Source: Mytilus edulis | Lineage: Eukaryota; Mollusca; Bivalvia; Mytilida; Mytilidae | Length of the DNA stretch: 64,000 nt | Direction: 5' to 3' | Assembly (NCBI RefSeq): GCF_963676685.1 | Contig: NC_092350.1 | Coordinates: forward strand, 62,737,674-62,801,673 | Part shown: positions 58,501 through 64,000 of the stretch, piece by piece | Layout of the letters: each line of letters opens with the position of its first letter | How positions within the stretch are numbered: the stretch's first letter is position 1 | Notes under the pieces: generated by a model | Told to the model about the DNA's origin: nothing | The model's input: only the letters and a program-made list of their open reading frames with translations | The model's database searches: none | Program-made: the position numbers and the translations under genes

Positions 58501-61500
58501 ATAAAAATTTATTGTTAAAAGGGAAAATAGTGATTTAGCAAAAATGAAAGTAAGGTAGAGACTAGAGGGAGGCAGGACCTTTTTCAGGGCGTCGGGATCA
58601 GGTGTTTTGAAGCTCGGGATTTGGGGATTGATCCTTACGGGATCCGGGAATATATTTTTCGATTTCGGGATATGAATTTCTTTAAATTCTGCATCTCAGT
58701 TTCATGTTTTTAAGCCCGGGATATCGGGATAAGGACCCCTCCGATCGACAACCCCTCAAATTAGCCTTAGTCGGTATTAGTCATTTATACATGATTCAAA
58801 TCCTACAATTGGCATGTTAATAAGGCTCTCAAAAAAAAAGCACTGATGAATTGTCATAGAAGCATATTTTTTAGACTAATAATGGTCTATATATAAGAAG
58901 TTACATTTATATTATGTTTGAAACGGTGCAAATTTTTAATTTAATTTGACTTTTACCAAAAGAAGCATTGTAGCAAAGGAGAAGAATAATTGTGGTCGTA
59001 GGCCAGAAACACGAATATAATTGAATTTAACAGAAAGGAAACAAATATCGGACTTTGGAAAAAGGGAGGTATACCTTCTATGTAATTCTCCATACATAAT
59101 ATCTTCTACAAAAAATCACCCTGCAACAGTTCACAAGCTGTATATGCCCGCGATTTCGCGGGTGTGTTCTAGTATAAATAATTTAGCGGCATCGTTAACA
59201 TAATCATTCTGATATGCGGATCACAAAAGGCCATCCCTACATAGAATACAACGTCAAATTAGTTTGTACACACGTTAATACTTCTGTATCAAACGAACTT
59301 TTTTGTAAATGAACCCTGCTCTTTAAGTTTAAAGGTACAGAGTAACGTACTTCATATCATGATTTCAGAAAGCGTTCAACATCGATTTCAAACAAATGCT
59401 TTGAATCTTCAAAAGCAAGTGTTCATGTCAAACGCTCAGGTGATACCAAACGGACTGGACCTTATACGTTAAGATAAAACCCGAGGATTCCTGTAAAAAA
59501 GTTTAGAGCGGGAAATACAAATATAAGATTTTTGGTAGGAACGAAAAAATAAAATAAAATAAAATCTTGCTGGTAAATGCAAATAAAAGATTTTCAGGCG
59601 GAACGAATTGATAGGGTCGGTCGGTAAAGGGCAAACAAACAATATTTTAATTTAAGCCTAACATTCTTTCAAAGATTAATGTACATTGTATTTCCATTCT
59701 GACAGATTCTTAAAACGGCTTGCTGTTTTAACATGTTTAAATCAAAAAAGAAATTTGGCAAAAAATGCTATAAAGAAATTTTTTGATGTTTTGATTTTCT
59801 ATCGTCATGACTGTTGTTGGAAAATTTAAGCCACACTGATAGGACACACATGTAGGAAAGGATAAATGAGTTGATACAGGAAAATTCTTATATAATCGAA
59901 CATATATGGATTGATACATGTAGATCTAATTTCTAAAACTTGAGTTTTCTCATTGTTGAAGGCTGTAAGGTAAATTAAAGTATATAGTGAATGGATATTT
60001 GATATTAGTATTCCTTCCCACTATGGGAAGCTAACATTGACCACTCAAATGTAGGCTCAGTCAAATTTTGTAAAATATAAAGAATACCAATGGTCATGAT
60101 GGTGAAACTTATTCAGAATTGTATTACAATATCAATAATAATGAAATGTATTTTTAGAATCCTCCAACAGAGAACCAGGATGCAGGACAGTTTGACCTTC
60201 ACTGGGCAATACCAGCAATTTCACCATCAGAACGATACTTCTTATCACAGCTTATATCTAGTCCATCAAAAGAGGTACTTTGGATTTTTTTTAATACAAA
60301 ATCTGGACAAAAATGGAAAAATACATATGTGTATTTACAACTATGAAATATACATTACCATGATTAATATCTGGACTATTTACCAGTCTCTTCTAACATT
60401 ATTTAAAATTAATTTTGGAATTATTTTGAAGGCATTCTGGCAATACATGTACTCAGATTAGCAGAGTAGTTTGTTGTATAAACATACAATATCATATATG
60501 AATTACAGTACCTAAAATAGAGAGCAAGTTCGTACTATCCTAAATATTTGATACCAATAAACATGTATCTCAAATCACAACAGACAATTCTAAAACACTA
60601 AAGAAAGGGTTCATTGAATTAAATACTTCTCCACAAATATATGTTGTACTAACAAACATTCACCTAAGGCATTTAAATGAAATATCCAATTAGAATTTAT
60701 GCATGGTGGCCATGGGGTGGAATAAAAGCCCTTCTAAAAAGTCAGGTAAGAAGAGGCTGAACGCAAATTTCATTATTTGCCTTATTAAGTTGGTTTACAG
60801 TCATCTAAATCCGTAATGACATGTTAAAAAAGTTTTCAATTTTTCTTATAATATATTTCGAGTCACATTCATGTTTTATTTAATTTCCTGTTCATGTCAT
60901 GTTCGTTGTTGCCATGGTGAACTCTGTAACATTAGAATCTTTTACATGTTTCCATACTTTTTCAGCTTTTCAAAAAGACTCCACCACAAATCATACAGAT
61001 GGATGTTGGGAATATGCAGGTAAATATAAAAAAAAAGCAGATGTGGTATGATTGCCAATGAGACAACTCTCCACAAGAGACCAAAATAAGACAGAAATTA
61101 ACAACTATAGGTCACAGTACGGGATTCAGCAATGAACAAAGCCCATATCACAAAGTCAGCTATAAAAGGCCCTGAAATAACAATGTAAAACAATTCAAAC
61201 AAGAAAACTAAAAGCCTAATTTATATGCAAAAAAATGAATGAAAAAACAAATATGTAACACATAAACAACCGACAACCACTGAATTACAAGATCCTGACT
61301 TAGGACAGGCACATACATACAGAATGTGGCGGGGTTGAACGTGTACTTGTATATCCCAACAACAAAAAGACACTACTGTGAATTCATTTATTTTCGTGGG
61401 TATCAATTTTCATGGATTGCTGAAAACTTGCATATTCGTGGATATTGATTTCGTGGTTTTGCCAATCTCTGTTCACAAAGCCTATTGAAAATATGATATT

Positions 61501-63122
61501 TGTTGAACATTTGAATTCTTGGTTCGCCTGTTCCCCCGAAAATTGGTATCCAGAGAATTATAATGAATCCACAGTATGTACAGATCAGTGAGTACCTGCA
61601 GTTACTGACAGCTAGTTCAATGCCACTAACAACTAATAAAAAAATCAAGCACCTTAGCCTTTGGAACCTCTGGAGAAATTTCCTTAGACTAAGCTATAGC
61701 TGATCTCTCTTTGCTCTTACTTATTAATAATGAAGGCTTAGAAGAGAGTCAGCAAATACCAATTTTACATTATTTGGTTTGATGGGGCCAGTGATCAAAG
61801 CCAAGGTGTCCTGCACTTTAGGTGAACACACTAACATGTGACCACTGAGTCAGTCATTAAAAGAAGGGGGATCTTATGTTTGACTTATATAATATCAGTT
61901 AAGAGTCAAATTCAGGTTTTAAAAACTGAAATACATACTCGTCACTCTTAAGATAACCATGTTTAAAATTTGTTTACCTATAGAAAGTATAGCTGATCTT
62001 TTCTTTTTAGTGTCACTTTGAAATATATTTTGTTATAGAATTTTGATGTCAGTGGTCTACAGTTAGCATTAGCAGAAAGACAGTCTGAGATGCCAGCTCA
62101 GAGTAAATCTGCTATACCTTGTGTTGTTCCTGACCCTGAAAATAAACCCACCAGGTAAATATTGTTTATATCAAACAAACATGGGTATTTCAATTGAAGC
62201 AGAAAGAAATCCTTAAAATACACATACAAATACATGGTCAGGTAATATTGATTTAGTCCCTTTAGATTTGTAATTTGTATGAGCAATTTCATTGTACGAT
62301 CTCTAGTGCCGTACCGTACACTTACTTATTGTCAGATTTTTATGAAATGTTTGTTTATATCAGCATTTACTAAACAAGTAAAATAGAAGAAATACCCTGA
62401 ACTTTGCTGTATATGAAATATTGTATACTTATTGGCTGGGTATGATTGGAATAGTAAGTTTATTGTCCTGAGGCGTAGCCGAGGGAAAAATAATTGTATC
62501 CGAGGGACAATAAACTTACTATTCCACGAATATCCAGTCAGTAAGTGTTTTATTATATCGAAAAAGACAACAGACAATAAATGGCGGTGATAAATCGACT
62601 ATCGTAATATCAAAAAGAAGAAACCAAACCATAACGTTTAAAAATGTACTTCATAGATATGTTAAAATGCTAACGCTACGTCTTGCACTGACGTCAACCC
62701 TATATAGAAACAATAGGTAAAACACGACGTCGTTACTCCCACGTTATTTTCAAAAGCCTCCAATCTCATAGCTGCATTTAAAATTCCGCGAAATATACTG
62801 ACGCTTGCGGTCAAATAGTTTCACCCAGGTCCAATAGTTGGAAATTTTTTACCGGTCCAATAGTTCAAAACTTGTAATTTGCAAAATAGTGAAAATATTG
62901 TGTACTTATTTATATAGAAAATGATAACTGCGGTATAATAAAATCTGTTATACTGTATTTTACAATAGTTTTGACCAGTTTGGAAAGCCTGGTGTTATAA
63001 ACCCTGATGTACAGAGACAAACCATAGAGGCTTTGTTAACAGGCAATAAACCTCCTGTAGAGAACTGTATGATGCCAGAATTTATTAGACTTGCACCGCC
63101 ATTACACATTGCTGAAGATGAG
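46512..63122 (+). CDS. CNOT11: CNOT11, CCR4-NOT subunit (exons 1-7, 3' part off window)
   Basis: Seven exons with GT-AG borders and consistent phases give the first 240 codons: 46512-46549, 55618-55723, 56696-56830, 60158-60274, 60966-61019, 62039-62154 and 62969-63122. Human CNOT11 (C2orf29) is about 510 residues, so roughly half is here. Landmarks that match my memory of the family are '[17 protein letters not shown]', '[16 protein letters not shown]', '[16 protein letters not shown]' and '[15 protein letters not shown]'. The N-terminal helical domain of CNOT11 binds CNOT10 and docks on CNOT1 in the mRNA deadenylase complex. Intron 1 is 9.1 kb and hosts the foldback/retrotransposon composite. 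Confidence 0.88.
46550..46866. other. CNOT11 intron 1, left part
   Basis: Unique AT-rich sequence with nothing recognised. Confidence 0.5.
47057..47220 (+). repeat. split repeat A1
   Basis: 164 bp from GCGTACAATGGGAGGCAACT to a T-run. It contains the hairpin CGTACAATG..CATTGTAC. Confidence 0.88.
47229..48383 (+). CDS. gag: gag-like protein of YR retrotransposon
   Basis: 384 residues from ATG 47229, 8 bp after A1, to TGA 48381-48383. It has a predicted helical segment (residues 70-100, '[20 protein letters not shown]'), a Lys-rich region, a Ser/Asp acidic stretch (about 151-172), a globular middle, and a Cys/His-rich end ('[17 protein letters not shown]', 'CRKCVRKGK', 'KDCPHH') that could bind nucleic acid. 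It presumably packages element RNA. The stop lies in the same frame as the next gene, so readthrough would fuse the two. Confidence 0.75.
   Translation: MENNRTRKPPAYLKDFILSSFEMQKDFDSVTEAGDIINSENVVHRQTSTPKSDEACAGVRPKLPSSTNIVSELDKTIQELTIQNKILERDLLAKQHELLVAKKTSGGESSRTKAKDNGKKVKTLKLPSLNELRNQDKVGKQDKELTRQLLNQSSSSSDDSDSDSSNDNDEDKDKAQIKGNDLPYVIFKDKQKRTAVSGEARAAKDRVKYDVPWPHEHAQTKSVNYSDKDFGLAQLVRGETFIMHNIEKQAISVHRQKHLINLLYLVEKYPFAEIKDFHAEVLRSIERGHKNWSHAFVEEQGRTLVTPLTSSSSTPTKAFFKDKPVNRNPICGAYQAGNCSRSGDHFGAYGDKKLLHVCRKCVRKGKDSSDASVLHPSKDCPHHQ
48396..50714 (+). CDS. pol: reverse transcriptase-RNase H of YR retrotransposon
   Basis: The frame is open from just after the gag TGA (48381-48383) to TAG at 50712-50714. 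The first ATG is 48420, giving 764 residues if translation starts there. Residues about 1-230 are low-complexity with a repeated SP..TGV motif. RT follows with '[19 protein letters not shown]', 'LDLSRAFRQ', '[11 protein letters not shown]' and the catalytic 'YVDD' (residues 457-460 counting from 48396). The thumb has 'LTFLGKEY' and 'QQVIGKLAF'. RNase H follows with acidic residues in '[10 protein letters not shown]', 'VLEMYAI', 'FCDNQS' and '[11 protein letters not shown]'. All catalytic motifs are intact. Confidence 0.88.
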   Translation: MLHCESTKMISNSIIQKKLYSPVITGVLLCDNYENDVVKPPAIMSGAIASPDYSGVYDELTKSYSPANIGVLFDNSQDSLGISSAYEADVLSNIYDVSSCESIGESSSVGFNLTGVGYCDNACSEKTSPVFTGVSIYENDSYLLQSLLCRTDFDTVVKDNNYMNYNVVDETNNVLLASSICPWFTKTAGSIDFEYSPDMSGNVLKDVSTKFCEMNINNFSSVHEAVFYSGKPNFAYCKIPVRSNFNIQLWEQLLEDYHDKIVVEFLKYGWPLNYIKDTLPDPPTRRQNHLNQFSSFIDSYISKESDLGAIYGPFRKNPLCCHLTLSPLFTVPKGDSDRRVIVDCSHGNNLSINEGIPSDTFLNETFKLYYPRHEEFIALLLNHGRGCAIWKLDLSRAFRQLVLDPHDLHLQGYEWRGQIFIDNRLIFGMRSSPQACQRTTNAVSYMLWKSNIHTINYVDDFGGVSDNQNAEHDYNFVLELFQRLGLEVSKEKCLPPTKVLTFLGKEYNSIDMTVRIPEIKLQETYELLQRFEKKKHCTKRQLQQVIGKLAFISECVRSGRLFISRMLQTLRKYHFNHYRVHITDEFRQDIRWWLLFLHDYNGISIIPDVDWSSPDAIISSDACLKGIGGVNFTTFEYFHSDIPESLRDMHISVLEMYAIYIAIQFWTSSISNKRVQLFCDNQSCVEILNRGTGRDQEMLNLARQIWYLCALSNVQLRVSYIASVENRLSDLLSRWNLSEKNRSQFFIESKLYNSDFIEKEVFGHMFNDIINI
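50857..51816 (+). CDS. tyrosine recombinase of YR retrotransposon
   Basis: About 319 residues in open frame. An N-terminal SAM-like domain (residues 10-110) precedes the catalytic domain with Arg in '[10 protein letters not shown]', '[15 protein letters not shown]' (H-x-x-R, from residue 264), 'LKHHGDW' and the nucleophile Tyr in 'FQTYIKQAS'. It would integrate a circular cDNA. There is no ATG near the start. The frame opens after TGA 50824, with an acceptor-like 'tttatgacttccag' at 50833, so splicing from the pol frame or readthrough is likely. The TAG at 51814-51816 closes it. Confidence 0.85.
   Translation: MQKEVKLAKGAAFRPGTYSNLKSQLNAYHIFCVYYKFRPFPCVKDILCAYACFLSKSLSSFSSVKNYISGIKTWSQLFGFTVEPFLSTEFKLTLRGLSHKNQHVAVSKLPLLPTHLIDIVRLLNIYDYLDACLWCFLTFVFFGMLRASNLVSRSSTSFNSREQLIRDNVVVSEKGILLLLKWSKTRQNHDYTHQVSLCCSVEPSICPARAYKHLVSLIPGDKNAPVFALPVHGKLLPLSRSVLLNRFRELIVLVGLDPSVYSFHSLRHGGATLATKAGIPEILLKHHGDWRSDCFQTYIKQASVDMYRVTSAMNYLIGS
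51966..52086 (+). repeat. split repeat B1
   Basis: 121 bp, GGGTTCAGGTGCTTCATATT to GTTGTCAATT. It contains AATAAAGCACC, a possible poly(A) signal. Confidence 0.88.
52087..52250 (+). repeat. split repeat A2
   Basis: Identical to A1 over 164 bp and directly joined to B1. Confidence 0.88.
52306..52426 (+). repeat. split repeat B2
   Basis: Identical to B1 over 121 bp. It ends at the return to foldback sequence. Confidence 0.88.
53117..53655. mobile_element. TIR-like element with CCGACAGTCC motifs
   Basis: 'ccataatccgacagtccttt' and 'ggccgatagtccgacgc' at the left mirror 'gtcggaccatcggattgtcc' and 'ggactgtcagaatttcgg' at the right. The pairing is imperfect. It contains a GCATGCGCTTGCGCATG palindrome near 53349-53365. 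Confidence 0.55.
53680..53860. repeat. dispersed repeat F, copy 2
   Basis: Inverse of 45720-45960. The two copies lie on opposite sides of the RIC3/CNOT11 promoter. Confidence 0.6.
53888..54721. mobile_element. TIR element CAGTCAGGGGACTTAC, TSD TTCA
   Basis: Ends CAGTCAGGGGACTTACTTAA and its inverse, flanked by TTCA on both sides (53884-53887, 54722-54725). The TIR continues through ATGAGTGATT and ATCACT blocks. A 64-bp segment inside is tandemly duplicated (about 54306-54433). Confidence 0.8.
54999..55575. mobile_element. palindrome-studded element, copy 2 (CNOT11 intron 1)
   Basis: Its right end, inverse GTCAGGTGTACTACTTGTAC, matches the left end at 42537. It carries ACTTGTACAAGT and ACTTCTTCAAGT words, and its left part pairs with 42650-42790 in inverse. 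Confidence 0.6.
55618..55723 (+). CDS. CNOT11: CNOT11 exon 2
   Basis: The acceptor is ttaatttcatttcag and the donor is GCTTTG followed by gtaggc. It encodes '[17 protein letters not shown]'. Confidence 0.88.
55950..56125 (+). repeat. GTCC-rich repeat E, copy 2
   Basis: 'catcacctacgataatagac', 'cattatgttttctggtctgt' and 'cccacttcaggttaaagttt' match 42845-43020. The GTCC run is short here. Confidence 0.6.
56446..56657. mobile_element. MITE TACTGTGGATT family, copy 1
   Basis: It starts TACTGTGGATTTCATTATTA and ends with the inverse CTCCACAGTA. Words such as 'ttgatacccacgaaaa' recur inversely within it. It sits about 40 bp before exon 3 in CNOT11 intron 2. Confidence 0.75.
56696..56830 (+). CDS. 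CNOT11: CNOT11 exon 3
   Basis: 45 codons, phase 0 to 0, with acceptor ttttttccag and donor CTG followed by gtttgt. It holds '[20 protein letters not shown]'. Confidence 0.9.
57450..58335. repeat. complex tandem repeat in CNOT11 intron 3
   Basis: Units of about 50-60 bp ('cacgtaaataacgacacagg', 'catag.ctatattatcatg') repeat around ten times. They are interleaved with 'tgtcccaagtgtaagcaacg' and 'attcatgcaagccattttca' blocks, giving higher-order units of about 130 bp. Confidence 0.8.
58343..58508 (-). repeat. GTCC-rich repeat E, copy 3
   Basis: The inverse form: 'acctgaagtgggacagacgg' followed by GACAGACGAACG units and 'ataattggggcataaaa'. Confidence 0.65.
58509..60157. other. CNOT11 intron 3, remaining part
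   Basis: No exon is seen. 'ggtaggtaggtaaaatattt' and 'cctattttccg' type words near 56900-57000 reappear inverted at 59500-59640, suggesting a decayed TIR element that spans the satellite. Confidence 0.4.
60158..60274 (+). CDS. CNOT11: CNOT11 exon 4
   Basis: 39 codons between atgtatttttag and AAAGAG followed by gtactt. It encodes '[19 protein letters not shown]'. Confidence 0.9.
60275..60965. other. CNOT11 intron 4
   Basis: AT-rich, with no repeat recognised. Confidence 0.45.
60966..61019 (+). CDS. CNOT11: CNOT11 exon 5
   Basis: 18-codon exon ([18 protein letters not shown]) between actttttcag and gtaaat. Confidence 0.85.
61021..61335 (-). repeat. dispersed repeat family C, copy 2
   Basis: Inverse of 14930-15225. 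It begins directly after the exon 5 donor. Confidence 0.65.
61374..61576. mobile_element. MITE TACTGTGGATT family, copy 2
   Basis: TACTGTGAATTCATTTATTT to GAATCCACAGTA. It shares 'cgtgggtatcaattttc' and 'ggatattgatttcgtggttt' with the inverse of 56446-56657. Confidence 0.75.
62039..62154 (+). CDS. CNOT11: CNOT11 exon 6
   Basis: The acceptor is atattttgttatag and the donor is CACCAG followed by gtaaat. It encodes '[20 protein letters not shown]'. Confidence 0.88.
62428..62546. repeat. large palindrome in CNOT11 intron 6
   Basis: The arms from CTTATTGGCTGGGTATGATT and to CAGTAAG pair through AATAGTAAGTTTATTGTCC. The centre is 'gaggcgtagccgag' plus a short AT stretch. Its design is similar to that at 7772-7907. 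Confidence 0.8.
62969..63122 (+). CDS. CNOT11: CNOT11 exon 7
   Basis: The acceptor is attttacaatag and the donor is GATGAG followed by gtaggagt. It ends in phase 0 after '[10 protein letters not shown]'. The next exon lies beyond the window. Confidence 0.9.
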
Positions 63123-63219
63123 GTAGGAGTCAAAAAACAATTATCAATATTCAATAAGGTGACTGTCATAGATGAAATATATATGCACCATTTCATCTGA
63201 ATTTATATTGTAGAAAACT

Positions 63220-63499
63220 TTAAGGTGGTACCTAACACTACAGGGAGATAACTCTGTAATATCAGCTAAACGTTTTAATTACGTTGCGTTGTGAAGGCAA
63301 TATAAAGCTTCTCAATGATCAAAATTAGTGTTTGTCAAACTGCTATATAACCAGTGTAATTTTTCTGACAAAACGGTTGGTTCAAAAAATTTTAAATTTG
63401 ATATTTTTGTTAAAGTGTCAAAGTAAATACTTTGACAAAATATTATGAAAATTAAAAGAGCCAAATTAATTTTAGTGAAAGTGTTGGGTACCACCTTAA
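63220..63499. mobile_element. TTAA-bounded MITE, copy 3
   Basis: 280 bp, same orientation as 9762-10042 and closely similar. Both TTAA ends are intact. It lies in CNOT11 intron 7. Confidence 0.8.
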
Positions 63500-64000
63500 A
63501 GGACACTTTCCTTTTAGCTATTAAAGCAATGAGGTTGAAACAATGTCCATATCATAATCTATATATATTGTGTCAAGGACTAATTTGTCTTATTATGCAA
63601 TTGAGAAATTTAAAGAAAAGACACATCACATCAATAATATTGTTGTTTTTGTTTATAACAATATAACTCTTCAGTTAATATTCGAAACTTGCAAAACAAA
63701 CTTTTGAAACAAAACAAATTGTATGTGAAAAACATTAAATTTGTATATAAACATGATAAATACTAACGACTGTGATACATTTAGAAATTAATTGAAACTT
63801 TTATAGATTGGATGTTATTAAATAAAATATTAAATGCTTTACAGCAGAATGCATTGAGTGTGTATGTAAAGGTAATATCTTTGGTTAGCTTGCTTGCTAG
63901 CTGAACCATGAAGTCATAATTAGGTTATGAAAACTACCCTCTTTTAAGAGTAGACTAGTCCAACAGATAACCATAGGACTAGAATACTCCGAAAGGAGGG
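63500..64000. other. CNOT11 intron 7, nothing recognised
   Basis: No exon continuing 'HIAEDE' is visible before the window ends. Confidence 0.4.

Noticed and set aside
60090-60461. 123-codon plus-strand frame
   Set aside because: It overlaps CNOT11 exon 4 in a different frame. The spliced exon has the conserved protein.

Overview
The window looks like bivalve mollusc nuclear DNA, most likely a mussel (Mytilus-like). It is AT-rich, has compact exons with GT-AG borders, and is crowded with short non-autonomous repeats; the roughly 365-bp tandem repeat and several SINE/MITE types look like ones common in mussels. The genus is an inference from repeat content and gene structure, not from a database search. 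Layout: 0-15.5 kb is gene-poor. It holds a MITE, a 365-bp tandem repeat, isolated terminal exons of two genes (a plus-strand single-pass membrane protein at 4869-5032, and a minus-strand gene with a WSC exon at 11272-11407 and a terminal PAN/apple-like exon at 9126-9388), a large palindrome and a CpG-rich TIR element. 15,574-24,077 is a complete but decayed Polinton/Maverick of only 8.5 kb. It has terminal inverted repeats, a perfect 6-bp target duplication (CATTGT), and minus-strand remnants of DNA polymerase B, packaging ATPase, a C2H2 protein and a chromodomain integrase. No capsid genes are seen. Its POLB end carries a structured non-coding block, a tRNA-like Pol III unit and a hairpin. 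24-37 kb is intergenic: two copies of a 580-bp MITE, a 2.0-kb LTR element lacking pol (27,126-29,170, TSD GAAG), and a palindrome. 37,153-46,274 (minus) is a complete six-exon RIC3 gene, an ER chaperone of nicotinic acetylcholine receptors. 46,512-63,122 (plus) holds the first seven exons of CNOT11, a CCR4-NOT subunit; the gene runs off the right edge. The two genes are divergent, with start codons 237 bp apart, so they probably share a promoter region that contains a TCACGTGA E-box. The most informative structure is in CNOT11 intron 1. A foldback DNA element (46,867-53,030, TA target site) has a 5.37-kb tyrosine-recombinase retrotransposon (47,057-52,426) inserted in one arm. That element has gag, RT-RNase H and tyrosine recombinase reading frames and A1...B1-A2-B2 split direct repeats, as in Ngaro/PAT-type elements. 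The repeat pairs are identical and the frames open, so it is young. The untouched opposite arm of the foldback preserves the empty site and shows integration without a target duplication. Its gag and pol lie in one frame separated by a single TGA.
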